Positions 26,204-37,100 of a DNA stretch of 64,000 nucleotides are shown piece by piece. Under the pieces are notes generated by a model. The model saw nothing but the letters and a program-made list of their open reading frames with translations. It did no database searches and was not told the origin of the DNA. The stretch is from Ruminiclostridium cellulolyticum H10. Lineage in GTDB: Bacteria; Bacillota; Clostridia; Acetivibrionales; DSM-1351. The position numbers and the translations under genes are program-made. Positions within the stretch are counted from its first letter, which is position 1; the number at the start of each line of letters is the position of its first letter. The stretch lies in NCBI RefSeq assembly GCF_000022065.1, contig NC_011898.1, positions 3,537,501 to 3,601,500 on the forward strand, in the 5' to 3' direction.

Positions 26204-27346
26204 TTAGTCCCCTATCACAATTTTTTTGGAAAGTAACCCTGAATTTTTAACTTGAATCTCTACATTTACATTTACAGGAACGTTTTTAAAGACATTGTCC
26301 CAATCAGGATTTATTTCCTTCCACAAGTTTGGGAAATCCTGTCTTACACTCCTTCCAAAACCAAAAATATCAATACCATACTCATTTTGGACTGCTTTTA
26401 TAACACTTTCCACCTTGTTTTTTAAATATTTTTCAGCTATTTTCTGAATTTTATCAATATCCTCTACATTCTCCAATTTAGTTGATTTGTTGATTTCACT
26501 TAAGGCGACCTTTGTTTTAATATAAATATCAAAGTGTAACTTACCATTATTGTATACTGGTTTTAATTTGGTTTTATTTTTAATAATTCTTAATGTAATA
26601 TTGTCATCGTCATTATTCACAACTAAGACACCTTCATGAATTTTATTATTTACAAAAAGAAAGTATTGTGTATCTTCCTGGCCAAACATATACGCAAGCT
26701 TGTCCCCTTTGAAAACTGCAGTCCCTGATAGCTCTGAAGTCTTCTCCTCTGAGTTGATTGTTAATCCTATAACCGGCATTATAGGTGAGATACCCGTCTC
26801 TCCCAATGCATTTATGAACTGATATATTTCAACCTTGAGAGATTTTCCTAATCTTTTTTCAATATCAAGTATCTTATTTATTTCAAAAGTGCGGACTTCA
26901 GTTGTAATACTTTGCGAATCCAGTATTTCCTCTGCAGTATCTTCCTTGGAAACCAGAATATCCATAGACAGCCTAGGTTCAGCATCCCTGCTAAAACAAT
27001 CAAGAATTTGTACTATACCTTCCTCTGCAATGTCTTTACTTATTATAATAATCTCAGTATGTCCCCAATATAGTGTATTGGCATTAAAACTAATGGCATT
27101 GCGTACAGCATCAACGACTGAGTCTCCGTAGGTTTCAACCTTCTTTGTTTTTACTTTTGCTTCTGTCCCTCCTGTTTTTAAATCAATAATTTCAATACTC
27201 ACCTTATACTTTCCGTTAGGGGCTTTGTCAATTGCGGCTCCTGCTACTATAGACATCTGGTTAATTTCCCTGTAATTCCAGCACCCAGTAGAAAAAACAG
27301 CAACTAAATTAAGCATTAGTAGAGTACAAAATAACCTTTTATTCAT
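26204..27346 (-). CDS. gerKC: Spore germination lipoprotein subunit GerKC (GerAC family)
   Basis: 380 residues. A signal peptide ends at lipobox FSTGCW (Cys22), followed at once by the family motif NYREINQMSIVAGAAIDK. Three GerAC subdomains follow, with the C-terminal EYGIDIFGFGRSVRQDFPNLWKE typical of the family. The lipoprotein sits on the outer face of the spore inner membrane as part of the germinant receptor. Its ATG overlaps the GerKA stop by four bases. Confidence 0.92.
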   Translation of the reverse strand: MNKRLFCTLLMLNLVAVFSTGCWNYREINQMSIVAGAAIDKAPNGKYKVSIEIIDLKTGGTEAKVKTKKVETYGDSVVDAVRNAISFNANTLYWGHTEIIIISKDIAEEGIVQILDCFSRDAEPRLSMDILVSKEDTAEEILDSQSITTEVRTFEINKILDIEKRLGKSLKVEIYQFINALGETGISPIMPVIGLTINSEEKTSELSGTAVFKGDKLAYMFGQEDTQYFLFVNNKIHEGVLVVNNDDDNITLRIIKNKTKLKPVYNNGKLHFDIYIKTKVALSEINKSTKLENVEDIDKIQKIAEKYLKNKVESVIKAVQNEYGIDIFGFGRSVRQDFPNLWKEINPDWDNVFKNVPVNVNVEIQVKNSGLLSKKIVIGD

Positions 27347-28902
27347 TTTTTTCTCCCTATCACTTGTCTCATCATGTTATCGGTTGAAATCAATTTAGGT
27401 CTTTTTTTCATTTTCCACAACGGAGCTCTTATTATGGTATCTTTTAAGTCATAAGGATTCATAGAGGTTAAATACAACAAATAGGGGACCCCGAAGGATC
27501 GCATCTCACAAAGATGCAATAAAGTACCAGTTATACCGAATATCAGACCGTAAAAACCTAAAAATGCAGATAGAAGCAGAAATATAACTCTGAGAACAAT
27601 TGCAGCTCCCTGTATTTTGGGGATCATAAGACTGGTAATTCCCGAAATTGCAACCACAATCACAACAGGGGCACTCACAATTTTTGCTTGTACAGATGCC
27701 TGCCCCAATACCAATGCACCTACTATGCTAAGTGCCTGTCCTATATTGGTTGGCATACGGGTACCGGTTTCTCTCAATATTTCAAAAACTATTAACAGTA
27801 ACATTGTTTCAACTATTGTCGGAAAAGGTACTCCCTGCCTTGAAGATGATATACTTATCAGCAAAGGTGTAGGTATCATTTCCTGCTGAAAAGTCATTAG
27901 CGCCACATATATTGCCGGGACACTCACTGTTAATATAAAACCTAGTATTCTAAGTATTCTGCTTATTGATGAAAAGTAATAATTTATATAGTAATCCTCG
28001 TTAATCTGAAAGTACTCAATAAACACATAAGGAACTGTAAGTGCTACAGGAGTTCCATCCACAACAATAGCTATTCTCCCTTCCAAAAGCTTTCCCACAA
28101 CAACATCAGGTCGTTCAGTGCTCCCTACTGTTTTGAAAGGCGAATATGGTTCATCATTAATAAGTTCTCCGATATAACCGGATGCAAGGATACCATCTAT
28201 TTTGATGCTCCTGAGTCTCGTTTCCACTTCATTTAAAATTTTACGATTTACCAAACTATCCAAATAACAGATGCATATCTTTGTATTGGTCTTGGTACCC
28301 AAAGTCAAAAACTTAAATTTCAGATCTGGAGTTTCCAATCTTTTTCGCAATAATGACAAATTAATCATTAAGGGTTCTGTAAACCCTTCTCTAGGACCTC
28401 TTATAAGCTTCTCAGCCTCCGGTTCCTGTATAGCTCTGCTCTTTACTCCAATGGAGCTGATAATTAATGCCTCATAGCAATCCTCGAGCAACAGCACAGT
28501 ATCACCTTTTAATATCGAATTTGTTAATAAGTTTACATCTGAACTCCTCTTTATATTATCTGATGTAATTACTCTATTCTGAAACTGCACTAGGGTGTCA
28601 TTATTATTTTTCAAGGTGCTATCTTGCATTATTGGTCGGAGTATATTTTCGTTCACTATAGTAGTGTCAATCATTTCTTCCATAAAAAGAACACAGCATT
28701 TTATTGACTTATTATGTTGATTCTCAACATGCCTTACAATGAAAGTATCATCGTCGCGAAAGATATTCCTGAAAAGGTCTATATTTTTTGATAATGTTGA
28801 TGAAATGCTGTCTGCTCCAGACTGCTTTCCGGGTGTAATGGTTTTACTTTTAGCATCATTTTTATTTTTTTTCCATAAGCTCAATATAATCACCATGTCC
28901 AT
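27343..28902 (-). CDS. gerKA: Spore germination receptor subunit GerKA (GerAA family)
   Basis: 519 residues. The N-terminal soluble domain (to about 300) contains DTFIVRHVENQHNKSIKCC and VDGILASGYIGELI; the membrane half begins near EDYYINYYFSSISRILR and includes VSIVGALVLGQASVQAKIVSAP. It opens the operon KA-KC-KD-KB. The start is uncertain: ATG 28902 lacks a ribosome site, whereas TTG six codons on (MSLWKKNKND) follows GGTGAT. The forespore promoter was not identifiable with confidence. Confidence 0.9.
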   Translation of the reverse strand: MDMVIILSLWKKNKNDAKSKTITPGKQSGADSISSTLSKNIDLFRNIFRDDDTFIVRHVENQHNKSIKCCVLFMEEMIDTTIVNENILRPIMQDSTLKNNNDTLVQFQNRVITSDNIKRSSDVNLLTNSILKGDTVLLLEDCYEALIISSIGVKSRAIQEPEAEKLIRGPREGFTEPLMINLSLLRKRLETPDLKFKFLTLGTKTNTKICICYLDSLVNRKILNEVETRLRSIKIDGILASGYIGELINDEPYSPFKTVGSTERPDVVVGKLLEGRIAIVVDGTPVALTVPYVFIEYFQINEDYYINYYFSSISRILRILGFILTVSVPAIYVALMTFQQEMIPTPLLISISSSRQGVPFPTIVETMLLLIVFEILRETGTRMPTNIGQALSIVGALVLGQASVQAKIVSAPVVIVVAISGITSLMIPKIQGAAIVLRVIFLLLSAFLGFYGLIFGITGTLLHLCEMRSFGVPYLLYLTSMNPYDLKDTIIRAPLWKMKKRPKLISTDNMMRQVIGRKK

Positions 28903-28977
28903 AAATTTTTATTATTTTATGTAACTTAATCAAAATTATTCTTTAGTAATTTAAGTGTATTTAGGACATTTTTTAAA

Positions 28978-29124
28978 TTGGTGTGGCCATCAGATGGGGA
29001 AGGTCAAACTGTACAACATGCAGGAATAAACGATATGTTAAAAACATTTACATTCCACTCTGTTTATATTAAACCTTTAGAAATGGACTTATTATTACGT
29101 GCAAAGTTTAAATTCAATTACTAG
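28978..29124 (+). other. Short unexplained reading frame, possible gene relic
   Basis: A 48-codon frame from TTG 28978 to TAG 29122 (LVWPSDGEGQTVQHAG early on) has no ribosome site. It may be the end of a lost gene on the edge of the decay zone. No family is recognised. Confidence 0.2.
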
Positions 29125-29210
29125 GTCTATACCTTTTCTTCCTCTACAAGGAAAAGCAAATGTTTTGTCTCTTATGACATAGTACCTTCACCTAGATATA
29201 CTCATTTAAA

Positions 29211-29477
29211 TTATTCTTTTAAAGATAATAGGCATAAAATTTCGGTTATCATAAAAGAAATTAATATAACAGGGATAAGTAATAGTTTTTGGAAATTTGT
29301 TGTAGGAATGTAAATTCCAATAAAGATAATAAAAGATTGCATTAAATAACGGAATAATTTAATTGGTTTGCTATAATGGAGGTAAAATTTTCCGCTACAG
29401 GAATTACATCTCTCTTTAAATAATAGCTTAAAATTAAATTCCTGTTTTTGGTTACATATAGGGCATCCTATCTTCAT
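29211..29477 (-). CDS. Small zinc-ribbon membrane protein
   Basis: 88 residues from ATG 29477, with AAGGAG upstream. CPIC near residue 4 and CNSC near residue 27 form a zinc ribbon, and two hydrophobic segments follow (about 43-60 and 65-82). It is related in layout to small CPxC membrane proteins of clostridia; function unknown. It stands alone. Confidence 0.55.
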   Translation of the reverse strand: MKIGCPICNQKQEFNFKLLFKERCNSCSGKFYLHYSKPIKLFRYLMQSFIIFIGIYIPTTNFQKLLLIPVILISFMITEILCLLSLKE

Positions 29478-29666
29478 TAATTGTATTCTCCTTAAATGTA
29501 TGTATCTTAATACATCACTTTCCAAAAATCTGCATATACTAAACGAAAGGTTGTTGGTCTATAACTGATTGAATTTTCTTTTCTAGTCATGTCTTATCTA
29601 CCTTTACTATTTACTCTGTTTCTGTCATAGATATCTTCCAATATATTTCACCTCCATTTCCAAGCA

Positions 29667-29942
29667 TCATATCAATTCCAACATTCCGAAGCACAGGCCT
29701 CGTTTACTCCTCAGTCCCCGCTGAGAAAGGTATTGAAGCAGATATTGTTCCCCTTCAATAGATAGTACTCCAAGTGAACAGGGGATCTTCAAGTCATAAG
29801 ACTTTACGATTACTTTGTTCATTTTAATAAAATCAATCTTAAGCATTTTTATATCATGACTTATATCCCTTGAAAATTTATCTTCCAACTCGGTTTTTAG
29901 ATTTCTTTTGAGTATTTTGACAGCCTGTATCATAAGCCTCAT
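29667..29942 (-). pseudogene. Relic of a Cas6-type CRISPR endoribonuclease (C-terminal part)
   Basis: 91 residues. The end reads LSIEGEQYLLQYLSQRGLRSKRGLCFGMLE, matching the Cas6 ferredoxin-fold C-terminus, where a strand, a helix and the glycine-rich loop G-x-G-x-K-R-S-x-G-F-G-M precede the final strand. Two conserved glycines are replaced (R and C), and the N-terminal catalytic half is missing. No other cas gene or CRISPR array is seen nearby. I judge it a decayed remnant; the similarity is from memory of family motifs. Confidence 0.5.
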
Positions 29943-30063
29943 ACTACCATTTATGTTTTAAATTGTAAACTCATTTCTCCCTTTATAATAAAAAATATTT
30001 CTGCCTTTTTTCATAAACTAATGTTAAATATAATTGCATAATTAAAAAAGGAGACATATTTAT

Positions 30064-31345
30064 ATGCGTAGCAGACTATTTTTATTCATTCAAGTTTTAG
30101 TATTTACCTTACAGCTTACAGGAACAGCTTTACTCAATTCAGGCTGCTATAGGCTAAATGACGGCAATGAGGCTCCAACGTTAATTTTGAGGGAAATAAG
30201 CTTAATTTATCTTTACCTATTTATGAAGAATATAACAGGTACTACCTACCTTTAACAGAAGTCATAAATAAAATCCAAGGAGATTTTACCTTTAAAAATG
30301 GAAAAGCTAATATAAAAGTAGATAAAAACAAAATTGATCTTTATGCCAAGGACAATTATTTTATAAAAAACGATAAAAAAGTATTCTTGAATAAAAAAGC
30401 ATTAATTACAGATAATTCAATATATATGTCATTATATGATCTTAAAAAAATGCTAAATCTTAAGGTAGTTTGGGACGAGAAAAATAATAGCATTGGCCTT
30501 TTCTGGAACAGGGATAATACTTCCGCTTCCAAACAGCCGGATAATGGGAAACCTGCTTTAATCAGATTTGAAGATGTAACACCGGAACAGAGATATGCGA
30601 CTGGGGAAAGTCTTGAGAAACTTAGGATAATGTTTGATTATTGTTACTCACGAAATATTCCCATGCATTTAGCGTGAGTTCCAAGATACATCGATCCTCA
30701 AAAAAATATAGATAACGATCCATCAGTAAAATACAGTATTCATAATGCCAACTTTATTTATACCCTGGATTGTTTTGCCGATCAAAACGGATTAATCGGT
30801 CTTCATGGATATACTCATCAGTACGGAAACGAAGTAAGTATAAGCGGAACCGAATTCAACGGCAACCGCAATACAAGTGAAGAAACTATTAGAAAAAGAC
30901 TTGAATATGCCATTGATTGTGCCAAAAAACTTGATATACCAATATCATTCTTTGAAAGCCCCATTACGCTGCTCTGCCTTCTCAGAAAAAAATGATGGAA
31001 CAATACTTTGATAATATCTATGAATATCAAATGTTCCGTCTTGAAAAAAATATAACTAAAGTTAACAATGGCAACCGGGTCGTCAAGTATATACCGACTC
31101 CTCTAGATTATTTACAAGGCAAGGAGGATACCGATAATATGATAAACAAAATCAAGACTCTGACTAATGGCACTCTGGCAAGCTTATTTCTTCATCCAAG
31201 TATCGAATTTGAATTTATTGAGCTTACAAAAGATGCCAACGTATATCCATCCTTTAAATACGAGGAAAACTCTCCTCTTCACAGAATTATAAATACTTTA
31301 AACAAGTCAGGATATACCATTAAAAATATTAATTCAGTAAATTAA
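30064..31345 (+). pseudogene. Broken DUF2334 polysaccharide deacetylase-like protein with Cu-amine-oxidase N-domain
   Basis: Starts with AAGGAG and a lipoprotein-like signal peptide (LTGTALLNSGC). The order of parts is a copper amine oxidase N-terminal (stalk) domain (YYLPLTEVINKIQGDFTF to VVWDEKNNSIGLFW) and a DUF2334 deacetylase-like domain (RFEDVTPEQ, GLIGLHGYTHQYG, IPISFFESPHY). Three lesions are seen: a frameshift near 30192, TGA replacing a Trp codon at 30675-30677 (HLA-W-VPRY), and a one-base deletion near 30967 inside SPHYAA. Restoring all three gives one continuous protein to the TAA near 31345. Confidence 0.85.
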
Positions 31346-31486
31346 ACTATTGCCAATTAAACTAGCAAATATTACGAGTAAGCAAATAATTCAAACCCTC
31401 CTTAGCTGTTCACAAACAAGCCCATCTTCATGAAGGTCTTTGCCTAATATTTAAATATCATTTCCATGCATACGTCTCCACATGAA

Positions 31487-31657
31487 TTATTTGCTTTTTG
31501 CTGTTTTTATAGTATAGCTAACATAATAAAGGTAGAATACCATCAACAGTACTTCATATGTAAAAACAAACACATCAATTAGTTCCTCACATACATTCCA
31601 GAGTTGAATATTACTCTCCGATGTTACTCCGATATTTTTCGTTTTGTAATAGATCAT
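31487..31657 (-). CDS. 56-residue small protein, unknown
   Basis: ATG 31657 lies behind GGGGGA; the frame runs 56 codons (start MIYYKTKNIGVTSESN) to TAA 31487-31489. One hydrophobic segment (about residues 27-47, FVFTYEVLLMVFYLYYV) suggests a membrane peptide with a Lys-rich end. No family is recognised. A broken small gene precedes it on the same strand. Confidence 0.45.
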   Translation of the reverse strand: MIYYKTKNIGVTSESNIQLWNVCEELIDVFVFTYEVLLMVFYLYYVSYTIKTAKSK

Positions 31658-31754
31658 AAGAATCCCCCTTTTATTTAAATTACCTTATAGCCTTAACAGT
31701 CGACGTTATTATTTGGCACCTACTTGAACTATTTCCAAACAAACAGCTTACCAG

Positions 31755-31947
31755 TTACCTTCTTTTCCTATCAGTCCGTTTTGCAACAATATTGGTGAGC
31801 TCTTTTAAAAGCTCACCGTCTAGTACAATCTGATAGTCCCATGGGAGTTTAACCCAAATAATTTCTCCATAACCTTCAGAAGTAATTGTAAATCGACCTG
31901 GGGCTTACTTGTTCAACATGGATTCCGTTCTCACTATACACGAGCAT
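31755..31947 (-). pseudogene. Small frameshifted gene, unknown
   Basis: A strong AAGGAGG precedes ATG 31947 (MLVYSENGIHVEQ), but the frame stops early. A plus-one frame continues with GRFTITSEGYGEIIWVKLPW and ends KRTDRKRR at TAA 31755-31757. The 193-base span is one base off a multiple of three, consistent with a single frameshift near 31905. Family unknown. Confidence 0.45.
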
Positions 31948-32238
31948 AACAGCAAATACCTCCTTGAATTTATTTGCCGTATTATCTCTTTTATGGAAAG
32001 CTCTATTAGCCTGTTTTATTGCCAGCAACAATGACTGCCCTTACAACCTATACCGCAACCTTCATTATTTTGTTCTTGCCATTTGAGCCAATATGAATAT
32101 TAGAGCAACCTCACAGTTAGCGATGTGGTCAGATGATTGGAGTACATTTCCTTAGTAATAGGACTTCCTTATCTTTCCATACCAATGTTACATTCAATGC
32201 ACAAATATTAATAAATATGGTGCTTCCGCATATATTTC
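31948..32238. other. Intergenic stretch without recognisable genes
   Basis: No supported gene, tRNA or clear palindrome was found between the broken small gene and the terminator hairpin of the surface operon. It belongs to the same decayed zone as 28.9-31.9 kb. Confidence 0.5.
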
Positions 32239-32294
32239 AAGTTAGAAGAAAACAGCTCTGGGAGATAACTCCCAGAGCTGTTTTCTTCTAACTT
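32239..32294 (-). terminator. Very long terminator of the surface-protein operon
   Basis: Two 26-base arms (32239-32264, 32269-32294) pair perfectly around a four-base loop, starting six bases after the SLH gene stop. The outer stem is A/T-rich with T-runs on both strands, so it can act in either direction. Confidence 0.85.
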
Positions 32295-32299
32295 ACTTC

Positions 32300-34129
32300 C
32301 TATTTTAAAAGTAGATTGTATAACACCTGTGCTGCCTGTGCCCTTGTGGAGGTCGCCTTAGGAGTCAACTTACTCCCATCTCCTGAAATAGTCCCGGTTT
32401 CCACAAACAGCTTCATGGCATCATTTGCATAACCAGCTATGTCTCCTGCGTCACTGAAGCTTCCAAGGCTTTTGCCGATTGTACCTGTTGGCAGTTCACC
32501 TAGTTTGTCCAATGCACGGTACAGTATGGCAAACATGTCCTGTCGGCTAATGGTAGCTTCTGGTGCATATTTGTTTTCACCTACACCAGACACCAACCCC
32601 AGACGTTTTGCCGTTCCCAAATACTTGGTGTAGTATTTGTTGCTTGCATCAGCAAAATTATCAGTTATTGTTGTGTCAATCTCTATACCATAGGAATTCA
32701 TTACCATGATAAGGAAATCAGCACGGGTCACACTATTTGCAGGTGCAAACTTGCCACTACCTACGCCGTTAACAATACCTCTTGCCGACATAAACCCTAC
32801 TGCCTCATTATACCATGCCTTAGCTGCAACATCTTTGAAGTTCACTTCGTTGTATCCTACTGCATACTGTGAAAAATGGGAGGTAGTAAAATTAACCGTT
32901 CTTGTTGTTGGGTCATACCTGCCCCTGACCGTTTTGAGATTCCCTGTATTATCGATATAGTAAACAACAACGGAATTCTCCTTCTCGCCAGGCTTTAGGG
33001 TATAGGGTATGCTGATTTTAGCGTTTCCACCCCTAAAGTTGGATATATCAGTGCTACCTGACTTGACAGAGAAGTCGAATACCGGTCTTTCACTAACCCT
33101 TGCCTGAACCTCCGATGTCAAGGTAGAGGCGTCCACCTTGGTAATGCTGATAGAGATATTTCCGGCATTTACAGCACCACTGATGGATTCAACAGCCTTT
33201 GTGTTAAAGGTAACAGTTCCAATACCTGCGTCAACTTTAACGTCTGCCTTGGTTTCCTCTGCTACCTTATTAAAAGCATCTCTCGGAATTTCCACCGTGA
33301 CAGCCGTTGTGTTTGCCGCAACCCCAACCTTTATTTCAACCACTGCTTTTTGTCCAGAAGTTTCAGCCTCTTTTGCCTTGTCAGTTAAAGAGTTAAAGGC
33401 ACTTGCTTCAACACTTGCAGTAGCTGTACCTGTTGTTGAGTCAGTCGTTGCCTTTACCGAAGTGGATACGGTTGTGGCATTGCCGTCTTTTGTAGTGACA
33501 GGCTCAGGCGTAGGAGTAGGCATTACACTGCCTCCGCCGCCACTGCCACTGGAGTATGTAAAATTAGCTGTTATAGTAACACTGGCAGCAGGCATTGTAA
33601 ATGTAGTAGATGCGCTGTTTGCATTTACAAACGTACCACCAGCATTTGAAGTCCAGCTACTGAAAACATACCCACTGTTTGCTGATGCTACCAGTGTGAT
33701 TGTCGCCCCAGCGGCATAGCTTCCGCTCGCACCTGTGGTTATTGTACCGCCAGTGCCTGCCTGTATTGTGGCAGTGTGGGTTGTAATGTCTGCCACAATA
33801 GTTGTATCTGACCCCGCAAATGTACCGTCTGGCTTATTTACATATACTGTATAGTTTGCCAGTGTTCCCAAAGCACCGGTTGTGATAGAAGCTGAAATGT
33901 CTCCACTTCCATCTGCCGTAGTTTGTCCCATTGCCTTAATGCTTGAATTAACTATATCTACCACTCTGACTGAATAGCTGGTGCCGCTTGTAAAGCCTGT
34001 ACCGGCAATCGTCACAACTCCGTTAGCATAGGTTGCATTCACATTTACTGCTTCCGCTGCTGCAGAGAGAGGAAACAGTAATAAACACATCAATACTACA
34101 AGCATTATGGATAAAATTCGCTTGTTCAT
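32300..34129 (-). CDS. S-layer-homology (SLH) anchored surface protein
   Basis: 609 residues from ATG 34129, with GAGGGGG upstream. Signal peptide (MNKRILSIMLVVLMCLLLFP to AAAEA), an Ig/IPT-like region, then a bacterial repeat domain (GGTITTGASGSYAAGATITL, SGYVFSSWTSNAGG, FTMPAASVTITANFTY). A Ser/Gly and Thr-Pro linker and a 200-residue mixed domain follow. Three SLH modules end the protein: FKDVAAKAWYNEAVGFM, FADASNKYYTKYLGTAK and FSDAGDIAGYANDAMKLF, each with a TRADF/SRQDM/TRAQA block. SLH binds pyruvylated wall polymer, tethering the protein to the cell wall. It follows the giant repeat protein by 20 bases. Confidence 0.9.
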   Translation of the reverse strand: MNKRILSIMLVVLMCLLLFPLSAAAEAVNVNATYANGVVTIAGTGFTSGTSYSVRVVDIVNSSIKAMGQTTADGSGDISASITTGALGTLANYTVYVNKPDGTFAGSDTTIVADITTHTATIQAGTGGTITTGASGSYAAGATITLVASANSGYVFSSWTSNAGGTFVNANSASTTFTMPAASVTITANFTYSSGSGGGGSVMPTPTPEPVTTKDGNATTVSTSVKATTDSTTGTATASVEASAFNSLTDKAKEAETSGQKAVVEIKVGVAANTTAVTVEIPRDAFNKVAEETKADVKVDAGIGTVTFNTKAVESISGAVNAGNISISITKVDASTLTSEVQARVSERPVFDFSVKSGSTDISNFRGGNAKISIPYTLKPGEKENSVVVYYIDNTGNLKTVRGRYDPTTRTVNFTTSHFSQYAVGYNEVNFKDVAAKAWYNEAVGFMSARGIVNGVGSGKFAPANSVTRADFLIMVMNSYGIEIDTTITDNFADASNKYYTKYLGTAKRLGLVSGVGENKYAPEATISRQDMFAILYRALDKLGELPTGTIGKSLGSFSDAGDIAGYANDAMKLFVETGTISGDGSKLTPKATSTRAQAAQVLYNLLLK

Positions 34130-34149
34130 GTCTTTCCCCCTCTTCCGGA

Positions 34150-37100
34150 TTATTGGTGTGCATACACGATAACACCCATGTCTGAATCTATAAGGTTTGG
34201 CATAGCACTTGTGAGCCATGTCTCTACCGTTGTTCCATCAACCTGATAGGATACAGTAACGGACTGGCTTGCAGGCGAAATCATGACTACCGATACCTTC
34301 GCATTATCTCCCGTCCCCTCTGTGAACTGAACAACAAGGTATTTTCCGGCAAGGTCTCCAGCATTGGCACCACCTATGGTGATTGTACGGGTACAGCCTG
34401 CACCGCCCTTACTTTCAGTACCGATGGCAAGAGTGTAACCGCTATCCTGCTGTTTTACGATTAAGGTAAATACTTTTGTATCAGTTACAAGACCTTTTGT
34501 GATTGTTGCTGTTAAGGTTACCGTTGCATCTCCTGCACCAAATGCTGGCCTTACTACTGTCTGTCCGTTATTTGATACTACTGTAGGTGTGTCTGAAACC
34601 CACGTGATTGCTGATCCGTTTACAGATCCAACTGTTGGTAGAGCCGCTAGTGCTCCCGTTACGTTCTCCAGGTCTGCATTCCCACCCTTGATTACATCAC
34701 TCGTTAGTGCTGCTTTATCAGCTGCTACTGATGCTGCATCCGCATCCGCATCATATGGGGTTGCTGTAACTGTCATTGTCAAGGTCGCTGTTGTATCTGA
34801 AGCAGATCCCTTTGACAATTCTACTGTGAACGTATATTTTCCGTCTGTTCCAGCAGGTGTTGTCACATCTCCAGCTACTGCTGGCGTATAATCAACTTTA
34901 GTTACTGATGTTGTTACTCCTTCCAAAGCTAAACCTGCGATTACAGTTTCAATCGCTGTTTTTACTGTAGCTTCATCAGTTGCTTCTGCCTGAGTCATTG
35001 TATATGTTGCTCCGGCTACCAAGCCTTTGACTGTTGCTACTGATGCTGCATCCGCATCATATGGGGTTGCTGTAACTGTCATTGTCAAGGTCGCTGTTGT
35101 ATCTGAAGCAGATCCCTTTGACAATTCTACTGTGAACGTATATTTTCCGTCTGTTCCAGCAGGTGTTGTCACATCTCCAGCTACTGCTGGCGTATAATCA
35201 ACTTTAGTTACTGATGTTGTTACTCCTTCCAAAGCTAAACCTGCGATTACAGTTTCAATCGCTGTTTTTACTGTAGCTTCATCAGTTGCTTCTGCCTGAG
35301 TCATTGTATATGTTGCTCCGGCTACCAAGCCTTTGACTGTTGCTACTGATGCTGCATCCGCATCATATGGGGTTGCTGTAACTGTCATGGTCAAGGTCGC
35401 TGTTGTATCTGAAGCAGATCCCTTTAACAATCCTACTGTGAACGTATATGTTCCGTCTGTTCCAGCAGGTGTTGTCACATCTCCAGCTACTGCTGGCGTA
35501 TAATCAACTTTAGTTACTGATGTTGTTACTCCATCCAAAGCTAAACCTGCGATTACAGTTTCAATCGCTATTTTTACTGTAGCTTCATCAGTTGCTTCTG
35601 CCTGAGTCATTGTATATGTTGCTCCGGCTACCAAGCCTTTGACTGTTGCTACTGATGCTGCATCCGCATCATATGGGGTTGCTGCAACTGTCATTGTCAA
35701 GGTCGCTGTTGTATCTGAAGCAGATCCCTTTAACAATCCTACTGTGAACGTATATTTTCCGTCTGTTCCAGCAGGTGTTGTCACATCTCCAGCTACTGCT
35801 GGCGTATAATCAACTTTAGTTACTGATGTTGTTACTCCATCCAAAGCTAAACCTGCGATTACAGTTTCAATCGCTGTTTTTACTGTAGCTTCATCAGTTG
35901 CTTCTGCCTGAGTCATTGTATATGTTGCTCCGGCTACCAAGCCTTTGACTGTTGCTACTGATGCTGCATCCGCATCATATGGGGTTGCTGTAACTGTCAT
36001 GGTCAAGGTCGCTGTTGTATCTGAAGCAGATCCCTTTAACAATCCTACTGTGAACGTATATGTTCCGTCTGTTCCAGCAGGTGTTGTCACATCTCCAGCT
36101 ACTGCTGGCGTATAATCAACTTTAGTTACTGATGTTGTTACTCCATCCAAAGCTAAACCTGCGATTACAGTTTCAATCGCTGTTTTTACTGTAGCTTCAT
36201 CAGTTGCTTCTGCCTGAGTCATTGTATATGTTGCTCCGGCTACCAAGCCTTTGACTGTTGCTACTGATGCTGCATCCGCATCATATGGGGTTGCTGTAAC
36301 TGTCATGGTCAAGGTCGCTGTTGTATCTGAAGCAGATCCCTTTAACAATCCTACTGTGAACGTATATGTTCCGTCTGTTCCAGCAGGTGTTGTCACATCT
36401 CCAGCTACTGCTGGCGTATAATCAACTTTAGTTACTGATGTTGTTACTCCATCCAAAGCTAAACCTGCAATTACAGTTTCAATCGCTATTTTTACTGTAG
36501 CTTCATCAGTTGCTTCTGCCTGAGTCATTGTATATGTTGCTCCGGCTACCAAGCCTTTGACTGTTGCTACTGATGCTGCATCCGCATCATATGGGGTTGC
36601 TGTAACTGTCATGGTCAAGGTCGCTGTTGTATCTGAAGCAGATCCCTTTAACAATCCTACTGTGAACGTATATTTTCCGTCTGTTCCAGCAGGTGTTGTC
36701 ACATCTCCAGCTACTGCTGGCGTATAATCAACTTTAGTTACTGATGTTGTTACTCCTTCCAAAGCTAAACCTGCGATTACAGTTTCAATCGCTGTTTTTA
36801 CTGTAGCTTCATCAGTTGCTTCTGCCTGAGTCATTGTATATGTTGCTCCGGCTACCAAGCCTTTGACTGTTGCTACTGATGCTGCATCCGCATCATATGG
36901 GGTTGCTGTAACTGTCATTGTCAAGGTCGCTGTTGTATCTGAAGCAGATCCCTTTGACAATTCTACTGTGAACGTATATTTTCCGTCTGTTCCAGCAGGT
37001 GTTGTCACATCTCCAGCTACTGCTGGCGTATAATCAACTTTAGTTACTGATGTTGTTACTCCTTCCAAAGCTAAACCTGCGATTACAGTTTCAATCGCTG

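Noticed and set aside
28903-28977. Sigma-G promoter (GAATA with CATA-type -10) upstream of gerKA
   Set aside because: Possible half-sites exist, but the spacing is about 15 bases and the -10 matches poorly, so it was not listed.
33138-33719. Plus-strand 193-codon frame opposite the SLH gene
   Set aside because: Its composition mirrors the antisense of a Thr/Ala/Val-rich gene and it lacks a ribosome site.
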